Below are positions 16,429 through 24,366 of a stretch of DNA of 64,000 nucleotides, piece by piece. Source of the DNA: JACKFB01 sp041389525 (GTDB taxonomy: Bacteria > Myxococcota_A > UBA9042 > PHBI01 > JACKFB01). A model generated the notes under the pieces. The model ran no database searches. It had not been told where the DNA came from and saw only the letters and a list, made by a program, of their open reading frames with translations. The position numbers were made by a program, and so were the translations under genes. Location of the stretch: assembly GCA_041389525.1 (NCBI GenBank), contig JAWKRR010000010.1, positions 88,317 through 152,316 on the forward strand. Direction: 5' to 3'. Position 1 is the first letter of the stretch. Each line of letters begins with the position of its first letter.

Positions 16429-17128
16429 TCTCGCCTACGAAAAAGCGACAGGCCAGCGCACCCTGGTGGTCCGGGCCGACGTCCAGGTCGTCCAGGGTCC
16501 AAGCCCCAGAAGCCCCCGGCGCGTCCGGCTGAAACACCGGCCCGCCGGAGCCCGCAGCCCAGCTCACGTCGACCCTCGGCAAGGGGTAGCCCAGGCCGAT
16601 ACCCACCGCCTTGATGAGCGCCTCCTTGCGCGTCCAGAGGCGCAGGAAGCACCGCTCGCCATCGCCGTCACGCTCGGCCGCCGCCAGCAGCGCGCGCTCG
16701 GTGGCCGTGAAGTGCGTCTGGGCGATGGCCGCGCGCTCGGGCACCGAGCGGCGGGCCTCGACGTCGACGCCTAGCTCGCCACCGCGGGTCATCGCCAGGA
16801 CCACGAGGTCGTCGGTGTGGCTCAGGTTGAACCGCAGCCCGCGCCCGCCGACGAGCGACGGCTTGCCATCGGTCGCCACCGCGAACTCCAGCTCAGCGGG
16901 CGCCTTGCCCACGTAGCCGCCCAGCACCTCGCGCAGCCCGCCGCGGGCCGCCTCCCAGGCCAGCCGGTGCCGCGCAAAGCGAAATCGCGACGCCCGCTCC
17001 ACCTCGTCCGCCGCCAAGGTCGCCCGCCACTCGGCCATCCGCTCCGAGCCAGCTCCAGGCGCCCATCCGACGATGTGCACGTCACCGTCGAGAAGCGGCG
17101 CCGGCCCTGGGTACGGCGGCCAGTTCAT
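16406..17128 (-). CDS. 4'-phosphopantetheinyl transferase, Sfp type
   Basis: The enzyme moves the phosphopantetheine arm of CoA onto the conserved Ser of carrier domains. The metal-binding motif is LGVDVEARR and the second hallmark is LWTRKEALIKAVG, matching the GxDxE and WxxKEAxxK signatures. The product has about 240 residues, as usual for Sfp-type enzymes. The ATG at 17126-17128 starts right where the family homology begins; a GTG at 17245 would add 39 unlike residues. The gene is divergent from the NRPS gene, and the obvious substrates are the three carrier domains encoded at 17.3-28.4 kb. Confidence 0.92.
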   Translation of the reverse strand: MNWPPYPGPAPLLDGDVHIVGWAPGAGSERMAEWRATLAADEVERASRFRFARHRLAWEAARGGLREVLGGYVGKAPAELEFAVATDGKPSLVGGRGLRFNLSHTDDLVVLAMTRGGELGVDVEARRSVPERAAIAQTHFTATERALLAAAERDGDGERCFLRLWTRKEALIKAVGIGLGYPLPRVDVSWAAGSGGPVFQPDAPGASGAWTLDDLDVGPDHQGALACRFFVGEIRSFRLG

Positions 17129-17343
17129 CGAGTCGAGCCAGCCCGCCACCCGTGAATCGGCGCGCGCGTAGCTGAGGCGGGGCGGCACCTTGACGCCGTC
17201 GGCGACCCCATGCGAAAGCTCGTGAGAATAACCACTGTGGACCAAGGCTTCAGGGGTCTAGCGAACGCGACTCCGAGCAGCGACGCCTTCGCCGGGGACG
17301 CCCACCCGTCACGAAAAGCAGACGCCCCCCGCGGGGCCCGATC

Positions 17344-20300
17344 ATGCGGCCGAGTCCTTCAATGCACAACCCGCTCGAGCCCCCGGAGCGGCCCTCCGGC
17401 GCGACCGAATCGCCCCTGCGCACCGATTCGAGCGGACGCTGCCTCCACGACCTCGTCTGGGCCCAGGCGGCCGCGTGTCCCGACGCGGTGGCGGTGTGGA
17501 GCCGCGGGGGCGAGCTGACTTACGGCGAGCTGCGGCGGCGCGCGCTGGCCATCGCCGGCCGCCTGCAGCAGCGCGGGGTCGGCCCCGGCGACCGCGTGGG
17601 CTTGGCCGTGGCGCGCGGGCCGGAGCTGGTTCCGGCGATGCTGGGCATCATCTCGGCAGGCGCGGCCTGGGTCGGCGTCGATCTCGGGCAGCCTCGCGCC
17701 CGGCTGAGCTGGCTCATCGAGGACGCGCAGCTGCGGGCGGTGGTCAGCGACAGCGCGGGCGACGGGGCCCTGGGTGGGGGCGGGCCGGAGCGAGTCTCGG
17801 CGAGTGCCTCGGGCGCCACGCCGGACTACGTCGCCCCCCGCGTCGGCCCGGACCACATCGCCACCCTCATCTACACCTCGGGGTCGACCGGGCAGCCCAA
17901 GGGCGCGCTGCTCACCCACGCTGGGCTCGTCAATCTGGTGGAAGGTTGGGCCCGCGAGCCCGGACTGGGCGCTGGCGACCGGATGCTGGGCCTGTCGAGC
18001 GTCGCCTTCGACATGTCGATCCTGGACGTCTTCTTGCCGCTCTCGGTCGGCGCGACCGTGGTCCTGGTGGACCGCGAGACGACCCCGGACGGCGCGGCCC
18101 TGGCGCGCTTGGCCGAGCAGCGCGCCGTCACCTTCATCCTCGCGACGCCGTCGACGTGGCGCCTGCTGCTCGCCGGCGACTTCCGGCCGCCCGGACGGCT
18201 GGTCGGGGTCGCAGGCGGGGAGGTGCTCACGCCCGACCTCGCCGACCGCCTCATCGCCTTGGGCGTCGAGCTCTACAACGGCTACGGCGTCTCCGAGGCC
18301 TCGGCCTGCTCGTGCCTGTGGCGCGTGACCTCCGGGCGGGCGCCAGTTCCCATCGGCCGGCCCGCGCCGGGCGTCCGGGTAGACCTGCTCGATCCCTCCG
18401 GAAACCCAGTCGGCGACGGGGAGATCGGCGAGCTGTGGATCTCGGGCGTCGGCGTCGCTCGGGGCTACCATCGCCGACCGGACCTGACGGCCGCGTGCTT
18501 CACGGAAGACCCGTCCACGCCTGGCAGACTGCGCTACCGGACCGGCGACCGCGCCCGCTGCGAGCCGGACGGCCTGCTCACGCTCCATGGCCGCGACGAC
18601 GACCAGGTCAAGGTGCGCGGCCACCGGGTCGAGCTTGGCGAGGTGGAGGCCGCGTTGTTGGCCAGCCCCCACATCGGCGAGGCCTGCGTCGTGCCCGCGG
18701 AGAGCGCGTCGGGGGACACCCACCTCGTCGCGTTCATCGTCTGCGAGCCGAACGCGCCGCTGGACCTGGAGGCGCAGACCCTCGCGACGCTCGCGGCGAC
18801 GCTCCCCTCGGCCTTCATCCCAGCCAGCATCCATCGCGCGGATTCGTTGCCCCGCAACAGCAGCGGCAAGGTCGATCGCCGGGCGCTGCAGGCCGCCACC
18901 GCGCGCCGCCCCGGGTCCCTGGGGCCGCCGGTCCCGCCCGCGGCAGGTCTCGAGGGGGAGATCGCCGCTCTGGTCGCGCAGATCCTCGGGCTGCCTCTCG
19001 TCGGAGCGACCGACCGCTTCGTGGCGCTCGGCGGCGCCTCCCTGGCCGCGACCCGGTTGGTTCAGCAGCTTCGCGGGACGCTGGGGCTGGCGGTCCCCCT
19101 GGTGCGCGTCCTCGAGGACGGGTCGCCGCGCGCGCTGCTCGCCGCGTCGGTGAAGGTCGTCGCCGACAGCGCGCCAACCCTCGCGCGGGACGCCGGGCTG
19201 CCGCTGTCGCCTGAGCAGGCGCAGCTTTGGTTCATCGCCAGCCTCGCGCCCGGCGCCACGGCCTACCACACCGCGCTTGAGGCCGAGCTCGATGGTCCCC
19301 TGGACCTGGCGGCGCTGACCCGCGCGTGGGCGCTGCTGGCCCTGCGCCACGAGGTGCTGCGCTCGCGCTGGGTCGGCTCGCCAGCGGGCCCCGTCCAGTA
19401 CGTGGACTCCGCCCCCCGCGGCGCGCTGGCGGTTCACGACCTCTCAGATCTCCCGGTCGCGGCGGCCGAGTCGCGGGCGGTCGAGCTGGCTCGCTCCATT
19501 CATGCGGAGCCCTTCGATCTGGCTGCGGGGCACGTCATCCGCGGCGCCGTGCTGCGCTTCGCCCCGGAGCGCCACCGCCTCTTGGCCTGCATCCACCACA
19601 TCGCCTTCGACGGCGCCAGCCTCGCTGTGCTGCAGCGCGACCTCGCCGCGCTCTACGCCCACGCGCTGGGCCTCGCCGCCGCGCCGCCGCCTCTCGAGGC
19701 CCAGGTGGCCGACCTCGCCGCTCGTGACGGGCGGGCCGCAGCCGACACGCAGGCTCTCGCGGCGTTCTGGCGCGAGCGGCTCCGGGACCTCCCGCCGGTC
19801 CAGGCCCTCCCCGGCGCGGTCGCCGTGGCCTCAGCGCGCACGGACACCGCCGCCTCCTGGCCGCTGCGCGTCGACGCGCCCACCGCGGCCGCGGTGACGA
19901 CCCTGGCCGGCGAGGTCGGCGCCACGCCTTTCGCGGTGCTGCTCTCGGCCCTGGCCGCCTTGCTTCGCCGCGAGACAGGGCAGGGCGACCTGGCGGTGGG
20001 GACCCTGCTCTCCGCTCGCGAACAATCAGGCGCCGACGGGCTGATCGGCCACCTCGCCCGCACGTTGGTCCTGCGCCTCGACGCCACCGGCGAGCCGGAT
20101 TTCCGGACGCTGACCCAGCGCACACGGGACCGCGTGCTCGAGGCCATGGCCCACGCGGAGCTGCCCTTCGACCAGGTCGTGACCGCCGTCGGCCGCACCC
20201 GTCACGGCGAGGAGCAGCCGCTCTTCCAGACGGTCTTCGCTTGGCAAGACCCGCCGCCCGAGGCCGCGCGCGTGGGCGGGCTGGCCATCCACGCGAGTGA

Positions 20301-20985
20301 GGCCTTCCACGGCGCAGCGCCCTTCGACCTGCTGGTCCAGTGCTGGCCCGACGGCGACGGCTACGCGGGCAGCCTGGTGCACCGGACCGACCGCCTCCCC
20401 CTCGACGCGGGCGAGGCCCTGGCGCGCCGCTTCGAGGCCGCGGTCGCCTCCCTCGCCGCGGACCCGGCAGGCCCCGCGTTTGCGGCGAACGGCGATCACC
20501 TGTCCGCGGAGCGGGCGCTGCGTGGCCGCCCGGGCATCGACGACGCGGTGATCGGGCCGCGGCCGCGCCCCGACGGCACCGTCGAGCAGGTGGCGTGGGT
20601 CCTCGGGCCGGGCGCTGAGGCCGCGGGATCGCCCACTGGCCCCGTCCTCGTGACCGTCGCGCGCATCCCCTTGCTCGCCGACGGCCAGCCAGACCGCGCG
20701 CTGCTGGCTGCGCACGCCGCCCCGGAGCCCGCGCGCGACCCAGCCCTGCACCTCGACGACCTGCTGGGCGCGCCCGCGCCGCCGGCCGCCGCCCCGCCCG
20801 CGCCGCCGACCGCGACATCCCCCGCCGCGACCGCGCGCTCCGCCCGCCCCGCGCTGCGCGAGGGCCCGCCGCTGCGCTTGCCCGACGACGCGCCCCGCGA
20901 CCTGCCCGCGGTCTTGCGGCGCGCAGCCTCGCCCCCTCCCGGGGCGCCCTCCACATCGAGTCCGACGGGAGCGAGCGATTCGTGA
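17344..20985 (+). CDS. NRPS, A-T-C module plus A-domain remnant; 5' part of a split gene
   Basis: The domains in order are adenylation (about 35-515; A3 at 176 is TSGSTGQPKG, A10 Lys in NSSGKVDRRAL), carrier (Ser near 565 in LGGASLAATRL) and condensation (about 618-1045; HHIAFDG intact at 751). The A4 motif AFDMSILDVF keeps the Asp that binds an alpha-amino group. My by-eye specificity code is DMLLGAGAC-K, with no substrate known to me. Residues 1057-1120 resemble an A-domain C-terminal lobe with the A10 Lys missing (LLADGQPDRALL). The last 100 residues lead toward an AMP ligase but run out of frame near 20940. ATGs at 17344 and 17362 are both possible starts. Confidence 0.9.
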   Translation: MRPSPSMHNPLEPPERPSGATESPLRTDSSGRCLHDLVWAQAAACPDAVAVWSRGGELTYGELRRRALAIAGRLQQRGVGPGDRVGLAVARGPELVPAMLGIISAGAAWVGVDLGQPRARLSWLIEDAQLRAVVSDSAGDGALGGGGPERVSASASGATPDYVAPRVGPDHIATLIYTSGSTGQPKGALLTHAGLVNLVEGWAREPGLGAGDRMLGLSSVAFDMSILDVFLPLSVGATVVLVDRETTPDGAALARLAEQRAVTFILATPSTWRLLLAGDFRPPGRLVGVAGGEVLTPDLADRLIALGVELYNGYGVSEASACSCLWRVTSGRAPVPIGRPAPGVRVDLLDPSGNPVGDGEIGELWISGVGVARGYHRRPDLTAACFTEDPSTPGRLRYRTGDRARCEPDGLLTLHGRDDDQVKVRGHRVELGEVEAALLASPHIGEACVVPAESASGDTHLVAFIVCEPNAPLDLEAQTLATLAATLPSAFIPASIHRADSLPRNSSGKVDRRALQAATARRPGSLGPPVPPAAGLEGEIAALVAQILGLPLVGATDRFVALGGASLAATRLVQQLRGTLGLAVPLVRVLEDGSPRALLAASVKVVADSAPTLARDAGLPLSPEQAQLWFIASLAPGATAYHTALEAELDGPLDLAALTRAWALLALRHEVLRSRWVGSPAGPVQYVDSAPRGALAVHDLSDLPVAAAESRAVELARSIHAEPFDLAAGHVIRGAVLRFAPERHRLLACIHHIAFDGASLAVLQRDLAALYAHALGLAAAPPPLEAQVADLAARDGRAAADTQALAAFWRERLRDLPPVQALPGAVAVASARTDTAASWPLRVDAPTAAAVTTLAGEVGATPFAVLLSALAALLRRETGQGDLAVGTLLSAREQSGADGLIGHLARTLVLRLDATGEPDFRTLTQRTRDRVLEAMAHAELPFDQVVTAVGRTRHGEEQPLFQTVFAWQDPPPEAARVGGLAIHASEAFHGAAPFDLLVQCWPDGDGYAGSLVHRTDRLPLDAGEALARRFEAAVASLAADPAGPAFAANGDHLSAERALRGRPGIDDAVIGPRPRPDGTVEQVAWVLGPGAEAAGSPTGPVLVTVARIPLLADGQPDRALLAAHAAPEPARDPALHLDDLLGAPAPPAAAPPAPPTATSPAATARSARPALREGPPLRLPDDAPRDLPAVLRRAASPPPGAPSTSSPTGASDS
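20931..20981 (+). other. Probable frameshift joining the NRPS and AMP-ligase ORFs
   Basis: The frame upstream ends in PAVLRRAASPPPG and then loses resemblance to anything. The frame of the next ORF, read upstream of its GTG, gives GALHIESDGSERF just before SWPELLAQ, which is the normal start of an AMP-binding domain. Restoring one base in the run GCCCCCTCCCGGGG at 20931-20944 joins the two into one protein of about 2340 residues. The GTGA overlap at 20982 then has no biological meaning. Confidence 0.8.
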
Positions 20986-23900
20986 GCTGGCCGGAGCTCC
21001 TCGCCCAGGCCGAGTCGGTCGCCTCCGCACTCCAGCGCGCAGGCATGCACCCAGGCGACCCCATCCTATTGGTCTCCGACCGCTCCGCCGACTTCCTCGC
21101 CGGTCTCTGGGGTGCGTTCTTGGCAGGCGTCGTCCCCGTCCCGCTGCCCTCGGCCCCCCGCTGGGAAGCCTGGGGTGGCGCCGCCCAGCGCCTGCTCGGC
21201 GTCTTCGAGCTGCTCGACGGCCCCCCGATCATGCTCGGCGGCGACACGGCCCGCGCCCTGCAAGACTCCCGCGCCGCCCTCGGCCTGTCCGACGCGCGCC
21301 TGTGGCCCATCGCCACCCTCAGCGCCGCGCCCGGCGCCTACGCCCCGCCACCCCTCGCACCGGACGCTCCGGCCATCTTCCTGCTCACCTCCGGCAGCAC
21401 CGGCCGCCCCAAAGCGGTCACCCACGTCCAGTCCACCGTCATCGCCATGCTGCACGCGTACGGCGAGCGCCACGCCTTCGGCCCTGACGAGGTCTTCCTC
21501 AACTGGTTGGGCCTCGACCACGTCGCCCCGCTCTTCATGGTGCACCTCTCCGCGGTCTGGCACGCCGCCGCCCACGTCAACGCCCCGGCCGCCCGCTTCA
21601 GCGCCGACCCCGCCCTGGCGCTGGACTGGGCGTCCCGCTTCGGCGCGACCTCGACCTTCGTGGCCAACTTCGCCTTCGGCCTCATGGCCGACGCCGCCGC
21701 GGACGCGCCCCCGGGGCGCTGGGACCTCTCGCGCTTCCGCGTCCTCGCCAACGGCGGCGAGACCATCGTCGCCCGCACCGCCCGCCGCTTCGTCGCGACG
21801 CTCATGCCCCACGGCCTGCCCGCCCACGCGATGGTCCCCATCTGGGGCATGTCGGAGACCGGCTCGGCGACCATCACCGCCCTGGACTTCACCCTCGAAA
21901 CCATAGACGACGCCGATCAGTTCGTGCCCATCGGCGACCCGGTCGCGGGCTTTGGGATGCGCGTCGTCGACCCCTCGGGCGCGCTCGTGAGCGAAGGCGA
22001 GATCGGACACCTCCACGTCCGCGGCGCCCAGCTCCACCGTGGCTACCACCGCCGCCCGGACGCCGACCGGGAGTCCTTCACCGACGACGGCTGGTTCGAC
22101 ACGGGCGACCTCGCCTTCATCGACGCCCGCGGCATGCACATCGCCGGCCGCGCCAAGGACCTGATCATCATCTCCGGCGTGAACATCTACGCCCACGACG
22201 TCGAGGCGGCGGTGGAGTCCCTGCCCGGCATCGCGCCGTCCTTCGTCGCGGCCTGTCCGGTGCGTCCCGCGGGCGCGGATACCGACGGGCTGGCGATCTT
22301 CTTCTCGCCCGAGGACCCCGACGAGGCCGGGCTGGCCGACCTCTGCGCGCAGGTCCGCGGCGCGGTGTCGCGGGCGGCCGGGGTCGGCGTCAGCTACCTG
22401 TTGCCGGTGGGCCGGAGCGCGATCCCGAAGACCGAGATCGGCAAGATCCAGCGGGCGATCCTGCGCCGGCGGCTGGAGTCCGGGGAGTTCGACGCGCTGC
22501 ACCGGCGGGTGGAGGCGCTGTGCCACGGGCGGCGGACCACGCCGGACTGGTTCTTCGAGCCGGTGTGGCGGCCGCGCCCGGTGACCCCCGCGCTTGAGGG
22601 GCCCACGGGCCTGCTCGTGCTGGGCGGGCCCTCGGCGCCGTCGGTCCAGGACGGGGCCTGCGCGGTCCGCTGGGTCAACGACTCCGGCGCTCTCAGTGGC
22701 CCCGAGAGCTTTGACGCGGACGCCCTGACCGGCGCCGCGCGGGACTTCTTCGCCTCGGCGGGCCCCCGGCCGGCGGTGGTCCTGCGCGCGCGGCGCGGCC
22801 CGGCGCCCTCGAGCCCCGACGCGCTCCACGCGGAAGCCCTCCGCCGCTCGGCCACCCTGGTCGCGCTGGCGGCGGCGCTGGACCTCACAGCGACGCCCTC
22901 GGTCCGCCTGCTGGTGGAGACCTGCCGCGCCATCCGCGTGCGCGAAGGGGAGGGCGGCTCGGTCGCCGAGGCCCCGCTGCTGGGCCTGCTCGCCAGCCTG
23001 CGCCACGAGCAGCCGGGTCACGCCTTCATCCACCTTGACCACGACGCCGATTCGCCAGATGCGGACTGGCGAATCGTCGAATCCGAGCTCGCGGCCGACC
23101 CCCGCGGCGAACTGGAGGTCGCCCACCGCGGCGGCTCCCGCCTGGTCCGCCGCCTGCGCCGCGTAGCCTTCGGCGCGGAGCCCGCGGCGCCCCGGCCCGC
23201 AGACGCCCCGGCGCCCACGCGCTGGCTGCTCACCGGCGGCTTGGGCGGCGTGGGCCAGGTCCTGGCGCTGCGCCTGCTCGAGCGCCCCGACACGCGCCTG
23301 CTCATCGTGGGCCGCCGCGCCGAGTCCGAGCTCCCATCCGAGGCCGCGGCCGCCCTCGCGAGTCTCCGCGGCACCGGCGCCACCGCGCGGGACGTGAGCT
23401 ACGTCGCCCTGGACATCGCCGAGCCCGGCGCCCTGGCCGCCGCCGTCGCGCAGCAAGAGACGGCCTGGGGCGCGCCGCTGCAGGCCGTCGCGCACCTGGC
23501 CGCGCTGATGGGGAGCTGTCTGGTCGCCCGCACCGGCGAGGCCGACCTGCGCGCCTCCCTGCGCCCGCGTCTGCTCGGTACGCTGGCCGCGGCGGCTCTG
23601 CTCGACGAGCGCCCAGACGCCGCTTTCTTCGACCACACCTCGGTGAACGGGCTCTTCGGGGGCTTCGGCGCTGGCGCCTACGCGGCCGGCTGCCGGGTCG
23701 GCGAGGCCGTGGTCGCCACCCTCCGCGCCAGGGGCCGCCGCGCGTCGTCGGTGGCGTGGTCGCTCTGGGAGGACCGGGGCGTCACCCAAGGCCTCCCGGT
23801 CGAGAGCCTGGCCCAGCGCCGCGGCTACACGCCCATCGACGCCCGCCGCGGCGCCGACGCCATGTCCGTGGCCATGCGCTACGCACCCGCGAGCTGGCTT

Positions 23901-24362
23901 GTCGGCCTGGACCCGCGCGCGCTGCCGATTCGCCGCCTCCTCGACGCCGGCCCCGTGACGCCGGCCCCGCCCGCGGGCGTCGCGTCGCCGACCGCCACCG
24001 GCCACCCCGCCGTGGGCCGGGGCGGCGGCGCGAGCGACCTCACCCAGCGCCGCCTCGCCGCCATCTGGCGCGATCTCCTGGGCGTCCAGCACCTGGGCAT
24101 CGACGACACCTTCTTCGACCTCGGCGGCCACTCGCTCTTGCTGGCGAAGCTCCAAGCCCGCGTCGAGGCCGATTTTGGGCGCACCACCCCGCTGATGGTG
24201 CTCTTTGAGCAGCCGACCATCCGTAAGCAGGCCGCGTGGCTCGAAGCGGGCGGCGACACCGACCCCACCGCTCCCTCGCCGCCGCCGGACGATCAGGCCC
24301 TCGCCCGCGCCGTCCAGAGGCGCCAGGCGCTGGGACGCCCGCGACCCGGCCGAAGGAGCTAG
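20982..24362 (+). CDS. AMP ligase-ketoreductase-ACP synthase; 3' part of a split gene
   Basis: Residues 1-530 form an acyl-adenylating domain of the CoA-ligase/FAAL kind, not an amino-acid A domain: TSGSTGRPKAVTH near 132, WGMSETGSA near 287 and the terminal Lys in KTEIGK near 483. A pseudo-KR lobe starts at WFFEPVWRPRP, followed by a KR with an intact nucleotide loop (TGGLGGVG near 748). Its catalytic residues are odd: the usual Lys is Arg (RPRLLGT) and the Asn four after Tyr is Cys (YAAGC near 898). An ACP follows (FDLGGHSLLLAK, Ser near 1050). The N-terminus lacks its first strand if GTG 20982 is used, which supports fusion to the preceding ORF. Confidence 0.88.
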   Translation: MSWPELLAQAESVASALQRAGMHPGDPILLVSDRSADFLAGLWGAFLAGVVPVPLPSAPRWEAWGGAAQRLLGVFELLDGPPIMLGGDTARALQDSRAALGLSDARLWPIATLSAAPGAYAPPPLAPDAPAIFLLTSGSTGRPKAVTHVQSTVIAMLHAYGERHAFGPDEVFLNWLGLDHVAPLFMVHLSAVWHAAAHVNAPAARFSADPALALDWASRFGATSTFVANFAFGLMADAAADAPPGRWDLSRFRVLANGGETIVARTARRFVATLMPHGLPAHAMVPIWGMSETGSATITALDFTLETIDDADQFVPIGDPVAGFGMRVVDPSGALVSEGEIGHLHVRGAQLHRGYHRRPDADRESFTDDGWFDTGDLAFIDARGMHIAGRAKDLIIISGVNIYAHDVEAAVESLPGIAPSFVAACPVRPAGADTDGLAIFFSPEDPDEAGLADLCAQVRGAVSRAAGVGVSYLLPVGRSAIPKTEIGKIQRAILRRRLESGEFDALHRRVEALCHGRRTTPDWFFEPVWRPRPVTPALEGPTGLLVLGGPSAPSVQDGACAVRWVNDSGALSGPESFDADALTGAARDFFASAGPRPAVVLRARRGPAPSSPDALHAEALRRSATLVALAAALDLTATPSVRLLVETCRAIRVREGEGGSVAEAPLLGLLASLRHEQPGHAFIHLDHDADSPDADWRIVESELAADPRGELEVAHRGGSRLVRRLRRVAFGAEPAAPRPADAPAPTRWLLTGGLGGVGQVLALRLLERPDTRLLIVGRRAESELPSEAAAALASLRGTGATARDVSYVALDIAEPGALAAAVAQQETAWGAPLQAVAHLAALMGSCLVARTGEADLRASLRPRLLGTLAAAALLDERPDAAFFDHTSVNGLFGGFGAGAYAAGCRVGEAVVATLRARGRRASSVAWSLWEDRGVTQGLPVESLAQRRGYTPIDARRGADAMSVAMRYAPASWLVGLDPRALPIRRLLDAGPVTPAPPAGVASPTATGHPAVGRGGGASDLTQRRLAAIWRDLLGVQHLGIDDTFFDLGGHSLLLAKLQARVEADFGRTTPLMVLFEQPTIRKQAAWLEAGGDTDPTAPSPPPDDQALARAVQRRQALGRPRPGRRS
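24353..24358 (+). promoter_or_regulatory. Ribosome binding site fixing a TTG start
   Basis: AAGGAG lies 8 nt before the TTG at 24367 and just ahead of the stop of the previous gene (24360-24362). It decides the start of the PKS, whose frame is open further upstream to 24205. Confidence 0.75.
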
Positions 24363-24366
24363 CGTT

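Noticed and set aside
20938..20946. Programmed -1 frameshift at CCCGGGG
   Set aside because: The run is not in the X XXY YYZ phase required for the upstream frame, and no downstream stem was evident; an indel is simpler.
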